This document shows, one piece after another, positions 7,636 through 17,339 of a stretch of 36,592 nt of DNA (positions are counted from its first letter, which is position 1; every line of letters starts with the position of its first letter). Origin of the DNA: Gammaproteobacteria bacterium (GTDB lineage: Bacteria; Pseudomonadota; Gammaproteobacteria; Arenicellales; JAJDZL01); the NCBI GenBank assembly GCA_022823405.1, contig JAJDXD010000099.1, forward strand, positions 1 to 36,592, written 5' to 3'. Both the position numbers and the translations under genes were made by a program. The notes beneath the pieces were generated by a model. That model was not told where the DNA came from. It made no database searches and saw only the letters and a program-made list of their open reading frames with translations.

Positions 7636-10344
7636 ATGATAGCTAAAACCCTGTCCAAAGTTTTTGGCAGCCGTAATGAAAGGCTGATCAAAGGGATGTC
7701 CAAGACAGTTGGTGTCATCAACGATCTTGAACCTCAGATGCAGGCATTGTCCGACGCCGAACTGGCAGCCAAAACACCTGAACTCAAGAAAAAGTTTGCC
7801 GACGGTGTTACGGTTGAGGAACTCTTGCCAGAGGCGTTTGCGGTCGTTAGAGAGGCGTCATGTCGAACCCTTAAGCTGCGCCATTTTGACGTACAGTTGA
7901 TTGGTGGAATGGTGTTGCATGAAGGCAAAATTGCAGAAATGCGCACAGGTGAAGGCAAGACGCTGGTTGCGACCTTGCCAGTTTATCTCAATGCAATCGC
8001 CGGTCACTCGGTTCACATCGTTACGGTGAACGACTATTTGGCGCGCCGGGATGCTGCATGGATGGGAGAGATTTACGACTTTCTCGGCATTTCAGTAGGC
8101 GTGGTTGTTCCAGACATGAGCCATGTTGAAAAACAAGCAGCCTACGCATGCGATGTAGTCTATGGCACGAATAATGAATTTGGGTTTGATTATTTGCGCG
8201 ACAACATGGCATTCGTGGCTGCGAACCGGGTTCAGGGAAAACTGACATATGCCATCGTCGACGAAGTTGACTCGATTTTGATCGATGAAGCCAGAACACC
8301 ACTGATCATTTCAGGGGCTGCGGAAGACAGCACCGCGCTTTATGCGCAGATGAACAGGGTTGTTCCAAACCTTAAACGACAGGAAGAAGAGGACGGTCCG
8401 GGCGACTACAGCGTTGATGAAAAAACCCGGCAGGTTTATCTGACTGATGAAGGGCACGATAACGCAGAAAAGTATCTGTCGGAAGCAGGTTTGCTACCCG
8501 AAGGAACTGGACTTTACGATTTCTCCAATGTTGGACTGGTTCATCACCTAACCGCAGCGCTGCGTGCGAACAATCTGTTCTCACGCGATGTGGATTACAT
8601 TGTGCATGAAGGTCAGATTGTTATTGTAGATGAATTTACCGGACGCATGCAGCCCGGACGTCGCTGGTCTGACGGATTGCATCAAGCTGTTGAAGCAAAG
8701 GAGGGGGTGCGAGTACAACGAGAGAATCAGACGCTGGCATCGATTACCTTTCAGAACTATTTCAGACTATATGACCGTCTTGCAGGTATGACGGGTACAG
8801 CGGATACCGAAGCAGAAGAATTTCAACAGATTTACGGTTTGGAAGTGGTTGTGATACCAACGCACATGGCGATGGTTCGTGAGGATCACGCGGATCTGGT
8901 GTATCGTACTGCGGGCGAAAAATTCAAGGCTATCGTCGAAGAAATTTCCGAACGTCGCAGCAATAACCAGCCCATTTTGGTCGGTACGGCATCAATCGAC
9001 ACCTCTGAGTACCTGGCTGGCTTGTTAAAACAGAAAAGAATTCCTCATGAGGTGTTAAATGCGAAACAACACGAAAGGGAAGCCAACATCATTGCTCATG
9101 CTGGTCGTCCAGGTTCTGTGACGATCGCAACCAATATGGCGGGACGTGGGACCGACATTGTGTTGGGTGGTAATCTGGAAATGGAACTGCGTGATATCGG
9201 TGAAAATGCTGACCCTAGCCGCATCGAAGCGATAAATTCCGATTGGCAAAAGCGACATGACATGGTTGTCGACGCAGGTGGTCTGCACGTGTTAAGTACA
9301 GAAAGAAATGAGTCGAGGCGTGTGGATAATCAGTTAAGAGGCCGCTCAGGTCGACAGGGTGATCCGGGTTCGAGTCGATTCTACCTGTCATTGGAAGACA
9401 ATTTATTGAGAATCTTTGCCTCCGACAAAATGTCCGGCTTGATGGAGAAGTTTGGACTTGAAGATGGCGAAGCGATCGAACACAACTGGGTGACGAAGGC
9501 CATCGAAAACGCTCAGAAAAAGGTTGAAGGGCGTAACTTTGATATTCGTAAACAGTTGCTAGAGTTCGATGATGTAGCCAACGAACAGCGAAAGGTTGTT
9601 TATGAGCAGCGTAATTTCCTGATGGAAAGTGCGGAGGTTACCGACGCAATTGAAGAGATGCGTGCTTTGTATGTTGACAGCGTCGTTAATTCCTGTCTTT
9701 CTTCGGATAATAATGACGAGATGTGGGACCTTGATCTTTTGACCAAGGAAATCGAGCAATCATTTAACGCGAGACTACCCGTTGCTGAATGGCTTGAAGC
9801 TGAACCGGAACTGAGTCAGGAAAGTTTGGCGGCAAGAGTGGACGAGGCACTGGCTGAACATTATGCAGCCCGAACAGATATTGAACAGGAAGCTGAACTT
9901 CGAACCATCGAGAAAGCTCTGATGCTGATGGTTTTGGACAACTCTTGGAAGGAACATCTTGCGAACATGGACTTTCTCCGTCAGGGTATTCATCTTCGCG
10001 GCTATGCGCAGAAAAATCCCAAGCAGGAATACAAACGCGAAGCTTTTGAAATGTTCAGCGCCATGATGCAGAACGTTGCACACGAAGTCATTCGATTGCT
10101 GTTTCGACTTGAAATAAAACCACGTGAAGACGTTGAACGAATCGCACAACGCGAATCTCCGACCACACAGAAGCTGCAATATTTGCACTCCCAGTCAGAG
10201 TCAGCGTTAGATGGCGGTGCCGTTCCAAAGCGACAGCCAGAAGTTACCACCTTTGTACGAGAAGAGCGGAAAATTGGACGAAATGAACTCTGTCCGTGCG
10301 GTTCAGGAAAGAAATACAAACGATGTTGCGGAGTGGTTGCTTGA
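7636..10344 (+). CDS. secA: Protein translocase ATPase SecA
   Basis: SecA drives post-translational export of preproteins through SecYEG in the inner membrane by ATP hydrolysis. The 902-residue product has the usual gammaproteobacterial length. Visible motifs: Walker A GEGKT at residues 105-109, DEVDSILIDEAR beginning at Asp209, the preprotein cross-linking region after it, the second nucleotide-binding fold with NMAGRGTDIVLGGNLE and QLRGRSGRQGDPGSSRFYLS, the helical scaffold and wing domains, and a C-terminal zinc-binding SEC-C tail (CPCGSGKKYKRCC) that interacts with SecB and phospholipid. The gene ends 3 nt before argJ and is the head of the secA-argJ-mutT/sox transcription unit. It is intact, with no anomalous features. 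Confidence 0.98.
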   Translation: MIAKTLSKVFGSRNERLIKGMSKTVGVINDLEPQMQALSDAELAAKTPELKKKFADGVTVEELLPEAFAVVREASCRTLKLRHFDVQLIGGMVLHEGKIAEMRTGEGKTLVATLPVYLNAIAGHSVHIVTVNDYLARRDAAWMGEIYDFLGISVGVVVPDMSHVEKQAAYACDVVYGTNNEFGFDYLRDNMAFVAANRVQGKLTYAIVDEVDSILIDEARTPLIISGAAEDSTALYAQMNRVVPNLKRQEEEDGPGDYSVDEKTRQVYLTDEGHDNAEKYLSEAGLLPEGTGLYDFSNVGLVHHLTAALRANNLFSRDVDYIVHEGQIVIVDEFTGRMQPGRRWSDGLHQAVEAKEGVRVQRENQTLASITFQNYFRLYDRLAGMTGTADTEAEEFQQIYGLEVVVIPTHMAMVREDHADLVYRTAGEKFKAIVEEISERRSNNQPILVGTASIDTSEYLAGLLKQKRIPHEVLNAKQHEREANIIAHAGRPGSVTIATNMAGRGTDIVLGGNLEMELRDIGENADPSRIEAINSDWQKRHDMVVDAGGLHVLSTERNESRRVDNQLRGRSGRQGDPGSSRFYLSLEDNLLRIFASDKMSGLMEKFGLEDGEAIEHNWVTKAIENAQKKVEGRNFDIRKQLLEFDDVANEQRKVVYEQRNFLMESAEVTDAIEEMRALYVDSVVNSCLSSDNNDEMWDLDLLTKEIEQSFNARLPVAEWLEAEPELSQESLAARVDEALAEHYAARTDIEQEAELRTIEKALMLMVLDNSWKEHLANMDFLRQGIHLRGYAQKNPKQEYKREAFEMFSAMMQNVAHEVIRLLFRLEIKPREDVERIAQRESPTTQKLQYLHSQSESALDGGAVPKRQPEVTTFVREERKIGRNELCPCGSGKKYKRCCGVVA

Positions 10345-10347
10345 ATC

Positions 10348-11595
10348 ATGGCAGTTAACCTGACTTCACCGTCTTCAATTCCGCCAGTGCCAGGTATCAG
10401 GATAGGTGCTACAGACGCTGGAATCCGTAAATCATCAGGGGAAGATCTGGTTGTCTTCGCAGTACCGGAAACAGCGACTATTGCAGGTGTATTCACTCAA
10501 AACAAGGCCCGAGCGGCACCGGTTGAAATCGCGATTGAACATCTCAATTCCGCTGGAGCGCGACAGTCGGGTGCGAATCGTGCTCTTGTAGTCAATAGCG
10601 GCAACGCCAATGCAGGACTAGGCATTCAGGGAATAGAAGACTGTTTGGTAATCTGCGACATGGTAGCTGCCGAATTGAATATTACCAAAGATGCTGTTCT
10701 TCCTTTTTCTACCGGTGTTATTGGGGAGCGTCTGCCACTTGAGAAGTTTTCTACTCACCTAGGAGAATGTATTGCCACACTCTGCCAAGACAATTGGGTG
10801 GCAGCGTCCCGAGGCATTATGACGACGGATACTGTTTCAAAAGCGGCATCGAGAACAATTGAGGTGAATGGTGGAGAACGCGTTGTGATTTCCGGAATTG
10901 CAAAAGGGTCTGGGATGATTGAGCCGAACATGGCAACCATGCTGGCGTTTCTTGCCACTGACGCCAAGGTTGATCCCGCTTATCTGCAGAGTGTTCTTGA
11001 GAGTGCGGTAGATGAAAGCTTCAATCGCATTACAGTTGATGGCGATACTTCCACCAATGACGCGTGTATGCTGATTGCCACTGCCGAATCCGGTGTTGAA
11101 ATCGGTGAAAAATCTGACTCACGCGTGAAGGAACTCTTTACTGATTCAGTGCGCGAGGTCGCAACACAGCTAGCCCAGGCTATCGTCAGAGACGGCGAAG
11201 GTGCGTCCAAGTTCATAACGATTCGCGTTACCGGCGACATGTCCCAATCAGACTGTAGAGCAATCGCCAAAACTGTGGCTAATTCACCTCTGGTTAAAAC
11301 TGCGCTGCACGCTTCAGATCCCAATTGGGGTCGAATTTATGCAGCCATCGGGCGTGCCCCGGTTAAAGACTTGCACTTGGACCGTGTCAACATCAAAATC
11401 AATGGTGTCGTAGTGTTGTCAGCGGGTATGTTGAACCCCGATTATCGGGAAGCGGATGCGGCCGCAGCAATGGAAGACGCAGATATTTCCATCAGTATTG
11501 ATTTCGGAGTTGACCAGTCAGGTGAGTCGGTAACCGTTTGGACGACCGATCTCAGTTATGAATACATTCGTATCAATGCTGAATATCGAACCTGA
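10348..11595 (+). CDS. argJ: Glutamate N-acetyltransferase / amino-acid acetyltransferase ArgJ
   Basis: ArgJ transfers acetyl from N-acetylornithine to glutamate, and in bifunctional forms from acetyl-CoA as well, in the cyclic arginine pathway. The 415-residue protein begins GIRIGATDAGIRKS and carries the conserved auto-cleavage region KGSGMIEPNMATMLAFLATD. Self-cleavage before Thr197 of the ATML motif would give alpha and beta chains, with that Thr as nucleophile. Other family segments are VNSGNANAG and SDPNWGRIYAAIGRA. It starts 3 nt after secA, so the two are co-transcribed, and its end overlaps the mutT-soxB frame by up to 38 nt. secA-argJ-mutT order is known in pseudomonads. Confidence 0.96.
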   Translation: MAVNLTSPSSIPPVPGIRIGATDAGIRKSSGEDLVVFAVPETATIAGVFTQNKARAAPVEIAIEHLNSAGARQSGANRALVVNSGNANAGLGIQGIEDCLVICDMVAAELNITKDAVLPFSTGVIGERLPLEKFSTHLGECIATLCQDNWVAASRGIMTTDTVSKAASRTIEVNGGERVVISGIAKGSGMIEPNMATMLAFLATDAKVDPAYLQSVLESAVDESFNRITVDGDTSTNDACMLIATAESGVEIGEKSDSRVKELFTDSVREVATQLAQAIVRDGEGASKFITIRVTGDMSQSDCRAIAKTVANSPLVKTALHASDPNWGRIYAAIGRAPVKDLHLDRVNIKINGVVVLSAGMLNPDYREADAAAAMEDADISISIDFGVDQSGESVTVWTTDLSYEYIRINAEYRT

Positions 11596-13264
11596 TAGAA
11601 TCAGCGTTGCAGTTGGTCTGGTACTTGATTCGCGGCACCGTGTGCTCATTGGTTGTCGAACCGTACGAGATCAGTATTTCGGGAAGTGGGAGTTTCCAGG
11701 TGGGAAGATTCAAATTGGTGAATCGGTGTCGGATGCCTTGAAACGGGAGCTCGATGAAGAGATTGGAATTCTGGTAATTTCCTCTACACACTTTGACAGT
11801 TTTAACTATGATTATCCCGACCGAAAAGTGAGGCTTAATTTTCGGCTGGTAGAACGATATTCTGGAGAACCAAACAGCCTTGAGCAGCAGGACTTACGCT
11901 GGGTAGAAATCAACGACTTGGGTAGGTTTGACATGCTTGCACCAAACTTTAGAATCATTGAGCAATTGAGGAAAATGAAGGGCAGGCTACGGATGGCGAA
12001 ATCTCCATTTAAACGATATTCCGGTTTCTCCCTGTTTCGAAATGCGCTGTCGAACCATCGTAAATGGCCGCGGGCTTGGCGCGATCCGGAACCTAGAAAG
12101 TCTTACGATGTCATCATTATTGGTGCCGGCGGTCACGGTTTAGCAACTGCCTACTATCTGGCCAAACTACATGGCGTCAAGAATATCGCGGTATTGGAAA
12201 AGGGCTGGCTAGGCGGCGGCAACACCGGACGCAATACCACAATAGTACGATCCAACTACATGCTGGATGGTAACGCTAATTTTTACGAGCATTCACTCAA
12301 ACTATGGGAAGGGCTATCGAAAGACCTGAACTACAACGTCATGTTCAGTCAGCGTGGTGTGCTGAATCTGGCACATAGTGATTCTGAAATGGAATCTTTT
12401 GCGATTCGCGGAAATGCAATGCGGCTAAATGGAATTGATGCTGAGCTGTTGTTACCTGATCAGATTCGACAGATGGTGCCGCACCTTGATTGTTCTCAAA
12501 CAACTCGTTATCCAATATTTGGTGGGCTGTTGCAGGAACGGGGAGGTACTGCACGACACGATGCGGTCGCCTGGGGATATGCCCGAGGTGCTGATGCACT
12601 CGGAGTCGATATTATTCAAAACTGTGAAGTTTCCGGAATACGCGTTAAGAACAACCGTGTGGTTGGTGTTGATACAAACCGAGGGTCGATTGATGCTCCA
12701 AAGGTGGGCTTGGCAGTAGCGGGAAATTCCAGTCGACTAGCCGCTATGGCAGGACTTAAACTGCCGATCGAATCTCACGTGCTGCAGGCAATGGTGACTG
12801 AACCACTCAAGCCAATTATTCACACAGTGGTGACATCTGGTGCTTCGCATGTTTACATCAACCAGACCGACAAGGGTGAGGTGCTGTTTGGCGGTGACCT
12901 CGACCTTTACAATTCATACGCCCAACGCGGCAATCTACCGAGAATCGAGTATGTTGTACAGTCAGTTCTGACTCTGTTTCCCTGTTTACGGCGGGTGCGT
13001 CTCATGCGTACTTGGGGCGGTGTTATGGACATGTCAATGGATGGTAGCCCAATCATTGGTAAATTGCCGATTGATGGGATGTACCTTAACGGTGGCTGGT
13101 GTTATGGCGGCTTTAAAGCCACTCCGGGGTCTGGATGGTGTTTTGCCCATACGATTGCACATGATGAACCGCATGAACTGAACAAAGCACTTAGCCTTGA
13201 ACGATTTGAAACTGGCGCACTGTTGGATGAAAAGGGCAGTGGCGCATTCGCATTTTCCCACTGA
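11558..13264 (+). CDS. soxB: MutT Nudix hydrolase fused to sarcosine oxidase beta subunit SoxB
   Basis: One open frame of 568 residues carries two proteins. Residues 1 to about 138 are a MutT-type Nudix domain with a perfect Nudix box from Gly49 (GKIQIGE, then REL-x-EE-x-GI), matching 8-oxo-dGTP pyrophosphatase. From residue 146 the sequence is sarcosine oxidase beta: the N-terminal block FKRYSGFSLFRNALSNHRKW, FAD-binding GAGGHG at 189-194, GWLGGGNTGRNTT, and RHDAVAWGYARGA whose His334 corresponds to the residue that covalently binds FMN in known SoxB. The C-terminal GWCYGGFKATPGSGW is also typical. No linker or intervening stop separates them. The start may be ATG 11558 or ATG 11576 (overlapping argJ); an internal ATG at 11993 could release SoxB alone. 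SoxB works with SoxADG to oxidise sarcosine to glycine. The fusion is unusual. Confidence 0.92.
   Translation: MNTFVSMLNIEPDRISVAVGLVLDSRHRVLIGCRTVRDQYFGKWEFPGGKIQIGESVSDALKRELDEEIGILVISSTHFDSFNYDYPDRKVRLNFRLVERYSGEPNSLEQQDLRWVEINDLGRFDMLAPNFRIIEQLRKMKGRLRMAKSPFKRYSGFSLFRNALSNHRKWPRAWRDPEPRKSYDVIIIGAGGHGLATAYYLAKLHGVKNIAVLEKGWLGGGNTGRNTTIVRSNYMLDGNANFYEHSLKLWEGLSKDLNYNVMFSQRGVLNLAHSDSEMESFAIRGNAMRLNGIDAELLLPDQIRQMVPHLDCSQTTRYPIFGGLLQERGGTARHDAVAWGYARGADALGVDIIQNCEVSGIRVKNNRVVGVDTNRGSIDAPKVGLAVAGNSSRLAAMAGLKLPIESHVLQAMVTEPLKPIIHTVVTSGASHVYINQTDKGEVLFGGDLDLYNSYAQRGNLPRIEYVVQSVLTLFPCLRRVRLMRTWGGVMDMSMDGSPIIGKLPIDGMYLNGGWCYGGFKATPGSGWCFAHTIAHDEPHELNKALSLERFETGALLDEKGSGAFAFSH
11978..11995 (+). promoter_or_regulatory. 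Possible internal ribosome binding site and start for SoxB
   Basis: AAGGGCAGG at 11978-11986 precedes ATG 11993 by 6 nt, at the point where the MutT domain ends and the SoxB family sequence begins (MAKSPFKRYSGF). This could allow separate synthesis of SoxB from within the fused frame. Another in-frame ATG is at 11975. Confidence 0.45.
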
Positions 13265-13296
13265 CTCTATAGACTGAATACAAGAACGGCCCACGT

Positions 13297-13554
13297 ATGC
13301 TATTGATTCCTTGTCCTTGGTGTGGTAAGCGGGCTCAAACCGAGTTCACTTATCGCGGTGATGCAACTGTTGAGCGACCTGACCTAGCAGACAGCGATGC
13401 ACAATGGTATGACTACGTTTACACCCGGGACAATCCCCGTGGAGAGCACACCGAGTGGTGGCATCATACCGGCGGCTGTCGAAAATGGTTCAAGGTGCGT
13501 CGCAATACCTGGACTCATGAAGTGATATCAAGCGAACCCCCGGTTCGAGACTAA
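13297..13554 (+). CDS. soxD: Sarcosine oxidase delta subunit
   Basis: The small delta subunit (85 residues) of heterotetrameric sarcosine oxidase. It begins MLLIPCPWCG with the CxxC pair at residues 6 and 9 and has a matching downstream HHTGGCRKWFKVRRNT segment; Cys and His residues of these two parts hold a structural zinc in characterised enzymes. ERPDLADSDAQWYDYVYTRDNPRG is the strongly conserved central block. Length and position, between soxB and soxA with gaps of 32 and 24 nt, are standard for soxBDAG operons. Confidence 0.95.
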   Translation: MLLIPCPWCGKRAQTEFTYRGDATVERPDLADSDAQWYDYVYTRDNPRGEHTEWWHHTGGCRKWFKVRRNTWTHEVISSEPPVRD

Positions 13555-13578
13555 CGCGAACAGGAACTGACAAGACAA

Positions 13579-16566
13579 ATGGGTGCTTTCAGAAATTCCT
13601 CCGGCGGTACATTGGATCGAACTCAACGGATTCGGTTCCGGTTTGACGGCAAGCAATACTCTGGATTTCAAGGCGATACCCTCGCCTCAGCGTTGTTGGC
13701 AAATGGTGTGCGAGTGGTGGGACGAAGCTTCAAGTATCACAGGCCCCGCGGTGTATTCGGCATGGGTGTTGAGGAGCCCAGCGCAATGGTGCGTTTACGA
13801 ACTGGAGCGAGAGCAGAACCTAATGTCCGGGTGACCGAAGTTGAACTTTTCGATGGCCTGGAAGCGCATTCCCAGCATTGCTGGCCTTCCGTAAATTTTG
13901 ATCTTGGTGCCATCGCCAATGTCATGTCACCCTTGTTGCCAGCCGGATTCTACTATAAGACCTTTATGTGGCCAGCGACCAAATGGATGTTTTACGAACA
14001 CTTTATTCGTAAGGCAGCGGGGTTTGGCAGTTCAGCGACTGAACCTGACCCGGACAACTATTCAAGGTCCTATGAGTTTTGTGATGTTTTGATTGTTGGT
14101 GCTGGACCTGCCGGATTGTCTGCCGCACTGTCAGCAGCTTCTAGTGGCGCCAAAGTAATGCTTGTGGATGAAACACCGGACGGCGGTGGCAGGCTCCGAT
14201 TCGATGACGAAGTGATAAATGACCAGCCTGCGGACAAGTGGTTGAATGAGACATTGCATGAGTTGTCGAAAATGCCGAACTTTGATCTTCGATTTCGAAC
14301 GACAGCTTTTGGATACTATGACGAGAATATGGTCGCTGCCCTTGAACGGGTTTCAGACCACTTACCGGAACCGGAACCGGGACAGGTCCGCCAGCGCGTT
14401 TTACAAATAAGGGCGAAGCAGGTGGTTCTCGCCAGCGGATCAATCGAACGTTCAATTCCTTTTGGATACAACGATAAGCCGGGTGTCATGCTGGCATCGG
14501 CAGTACGAGGATATGCACTGAAGTATGCCGTGGCCTGTGGCAGGCGAGCTGTGGTGTTTACCAACAATGACAGTGCCTACGCGACCGTCGCCGCACTTCA
14601 CGCAGTTGGTGCTCAAGTTGTTGCGGTGGTTGATTCTCGTACACAGTCTCCTGGCAAGCGAGCACTTGAGCAACTTGGTGATGTAAAGTTGATCCAGGGC
14701 TCAGTTGTGATGAAGACCAAAGGTTTGCGCTCGGTTCAGGCGGTCGAAATCGGACAGATAACTGGTGAAGGAGATTCACCACAAAAATCCCATACCATTC
14801 GATGTGATTTGGTGTGTGTATCTGGTGGCTGGACACCGACGGTACATTTGTTTTCACATGCCCAGGGAAAACTAAACTTCGACGATTCCATCGGTGCATT
14901 CGTTCCGGGAGCCGACATTCCGGCGTTACATGTGGCTGGCAGTGCAAACGGCGAGTTTTCACTCGCAGCATGTCTTCGGCAGGGTAGTGATGCGGGAATT
15001 GAAAGTGCGAAACAGGCGGGATATGAAATTACTGAATCAGTCTCGATTCCGACCGCACCAGAGGAGTCTGTAAGCGACATGGAACCCTTATGGGGCGTGC
15101 CGCGAATGGGGAGTAGAGCCAAGCGATTTGTCGACATTCAAAATGATGTCACAATTGATGACATTGAACTAGCGCACACAGAGGGTTTTGTTTCAGTTGA
15201 ACATCTCAAGCGATATACCACGCTTGGCATGGGTACTGATCAGGGTCGAACCAGCAACATCAATGGGTTGGCTAACCTTGCACGGCTGCGGGAAGCAAAA
15301 GTTCCCGAAGTTGGACACACGACATTCCGTCCGCCATACACACCTGTATCGCTAGGTGCGCTTGCTGGAATTGACTTCGGCGAGCACTTAAGCCCTGTAA
15401 GACGCACACCACTTCACCAATGGCATGAACGCAATCATGCTCACTTGCAAAACTCCGGTGCATGGAAACGTCCGGCGTACTATCCTCAAACAGGTGAAAA
15501 CGTACAGGATGCGATCTTGAGAGAAACCAGGCATGTAAGGGAGAAAGTCGGGATTACAGATGTGTCTTCTTTGGGAAAAATCGATGTTCAAGGACGTGAT
15601 GCAGCGGAATTTTTAGAGCGAATCTATATCAATCGATGGAAATCTCTGCAGATTGGCCGCTGCAGGTATGGACTGATGCTAAGAGAGGACGGGTTTGTAT
15701 TTGATGATGGGACTTCGACCCGTCTGTCGGAAAATGAGTTTTACATGACGACCACAACTGCGAATGCAGGACCAGTTCTGGAGCACATGGAAATCTATGC
15801 ACAGACCGTGTGGCCGGATTTACATGTTCACCTCACTTCGATTTCCGACCAGTGGGCTGGAATGGCACTTGCCGGTCCATTTAGTCGAAATGTTCTAAGC
15901 TCTGTGATTGGTGAACAGGCGGCGAGTAATGAGAACCTGCCATACATGGGTGTCATCAAAGCTCGAATTGCCGATGTGTCAGTTCTGGTCTTTCGTGTAA
16001 GCTTTTCTGGTGAACTTGGGTACGAAATTCACATGCCTTCCAGGCAAGCTGAATTGGTTTGGGAGACGATTCTGGCCGCGGGACAGGAATGGGAAATTGC
16101 TCCCTATGGTTTGGAGGCAATGACTATTCTTCGAATTGAGAAAGGTCATGTTGTCGCTGCAGAACTTGACGGTCGCACCACAGCTGCCGACTTGGGATTT
16201 GGGCGGATGATGAAACCTGATGGGGATTATGTTGGTAAACGGCTGGCTGAACGAAGTGCATTGACAGCCAATGGGCGAAAACAGTTGGTAGGCATCAAGT
16301 CCATTGATAGTAGTCCAATTCCGCGCGGTGCCCAGATTATCGCTGAACCCAGCAAAGGCAAGCCTGCGCAGACTGTTGGACAGGTTACTTCTGCGTGTTT
16401 CAGCCCGCACATTAACCGGGAAATTGGGCTTGCACTCATTAAGGAAGGGCGTCTGATTTACGGGAAAACAATGTATGCCGCCTCACCCTTGACCGGACGA
16501 GAAATACCGGTTGAGGTCGTTCATCATATTTTTATCGACCCCGAAGGTGAAAGAGTCCGTGGCTAA
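13579..16566 (+). CDS. soxA: Sarcosine oxidase alpha subunit
   Basis: The 995-residue alpha subunit carries the NAD+ site and the tetrahydrofolate-dependent part of the enzyme, which turns sarcosine, THF and O2 into glycine, 5,10-methylene-THF and H2O2. Domains in order: an N-terminal ferredoxin-fold domain (about 15-110, FKYHRPRGVFGMG), an FAD/NAD(P)-type dinucleotide fold with GAGPAG at 174-179, a segment with LAACLRQGSDAG near 470 and VEHLKRYTTLGMGTDQGRTSN around 540-560, and from about 610 an aminomethyltransferase (GcvT-like) folate-binding domain with its C-terminal barrel. FSGELGYEIHMP and APYGLEAMTILRIEKGH are characteristic of that part. Start ATG 13579 has AGGA upstream. Its stop overlaps the soxG start by 8 nt. 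Confidence 0.97.
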   Translation: MGAFRNSSGGTLDRTQRIRFRFDGKQYSGFQGDTLASALLANGVRVVGRSFKYHRPRGVFGMGVEEPSAMVRLRTGARAEPNVRVTEVELFDGLEAHSQHCWPSVNFDLGAIANVMSPLLPAGFYYKTFMWPATKWMFYEHFIRKAAGFGSSATEPDPDNYSRSYEFCDVLIVGAGPAGLSAALSAASSGAKVMLVDETPDGGGRLRFDDEVINDQPADKWLNETLHELSKMPNFDLRFRTTAFGYYDENMVAALERVSDHLPEPEPGQVRQRVLQIRAKQVVLASGSIERSIPFGYNDKPGVMLASAVRGYALKYAVACGRRAVVFTNNDSAYATVAALHAVGAQVVAVVDSRTQSPGKRALEQLGDVKLIQGSVVMKTKGLRSVQAVEIGQITGEGDSPQKSHTIRCDLVCVSGGWTPTVHLFSHAQGKLNFDDSIGAFVPGADIPALHVAGSANGEFSLAACLRQGSDAGIESAKQAGYEITESVSIPTAPEESVSDMEPLWGVPRMGSRAKRFVDIQNDVTIDDIELAHTEGFVSVEHLKRYTTLGMGTDQGRTSNINGLANLARLREAKVPEVGHTTFRPPYTPVSLGALAGIDFGEHLSPVRRTPLHQWHERNHAHLQNSGAWKRPAYYPQTGENVQDAILRETRHVREKVGITDVSSLGKIDVQGRDAAEFLERIYINRWKSLQIGRCRYGLMLREDGFVFDDGTSTRLSENEFYMTTTTANAGPVLEHMEIYAQTVWPDLHVHLTSISDQWAGMALAGPFSRNVLSSVIGEQAASNENLPYMGVIKARIADVSVLVFRVSFSGELGYEIHMPSRQAELVWETILAAGQEWEIAPYGLEAMTILRIEKGHVVAAELDGRTTAADLGFGRMMKPDGDYVGKRLAERSALTANGRKQLVGIKSIDSSPIPRGAQIIAEPSKGKPAQTVGQVTSACFSPHINREIGLALIKEGRLIYGKTMYAASPLTGREIPVEVVHHIFIDPEGERVRG

Positions 16567-17080
16567 TCGAAAGTCAATTCCAAGTGTCCTTGTACTTGAG
16601 ATTGAATTCAGCCTGTTGTATCAGGTACATGGGCTGACAACTGAAAGTTGTGGTAATCGGCTGAAAGAATTTGGAGTTCATTTATTGCCGGCCTATGGAA
16701 AATCTGCAGTAGGTGATGATTTTGAAATATTAAGCAATGGGCCTGGGATGTGGATGGTTCAGTCGCGAAATAGAGAGAGCGAATTGACATTGGTGCACTT
16801 GCGTGAATTGCTGGCTGACACAGATGCAACCGTTACGGATTTGTCGTCTGCAAGATTGACCGTTCAAGTGGCAGGTGTCTCAAGTCGGACGTTTCTAAAG
16901 AAAGGTTGTCCAGCTGACATTGACTCGCTGGAATCGGGTGACGTTATTTCGAGCGTTATCGGCCATTTAGGCGCAACCATTCATTGCACAGGTGACGATT
17001 TTACCGTCTATGTATTGCAGAGTTTTGGGACCGATTTCTGGGAATGGTGTCGTCTGAGCACAATGGAATTCAACATGTGA
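16559..17080 (+). CDS. soxG: Sarcosine oxidase gamma subunit
   Basis: A 173-residue gamma subunit, the least conserved member of the heterotetramer. The start is GTG 16559, overlapping the soxA stop; GAAGGTGAAAGAG just upstream gives a Shine-Dalgarno site, and an earlier in-frame ATG at 16511 lies deep inside soxA. Recognisable family features are GPGMWMVQSRN (the substrate-domain loop shared with GcvT-like folds), ATVTDLSSARLTVQVAG, and the C-terminal HLGATIHCTGDDFTVYVLQSF followed by FWEW. It is the last gene of the secA-argJ-mutT/soxBDAG run; 259 bp of non-coding DNA follow, without a clear terminator. Confidence 0.92.
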   Translation: MANRKSIPSVLVLEIEFSLLYQVHGLTTESCGNRLKEFGVHLLPAYGKSAVGDDFEILSNGPGMWMVQSRNRESELTLVHLRELLADTDATVTDLSSARLTVQVAGVSSRTFLKKGCPADIDSLESGDVISSVIGHLGATIHCTGDDFTVYVLQSFGTDFWEWCRLSTMEFNM

Positions 17081-17339
17081 ATGAAGCACGCTTCAGCTCA
17101 CTGGTTCAAATTGGGTTTTCAAAGCCAATGACTTGTCAAACCGAGTGCTGTATTCAATGCTCTGAGAGAGGGAGAATCTTTCTTTCTGCAAATTTCTGAC
17201 AATAATTTCCCGTTCAGTTCATAGCTTACCCCTAGCTATCAATTCTCCTGATAGAGGTTGCTACCGCCTAGTGCATGGGTGGCACGTTGCTCAGTTCCAA
17301 TCCTTGCCAGTCGACTGGTTACAAACCTTAATAATTAAA

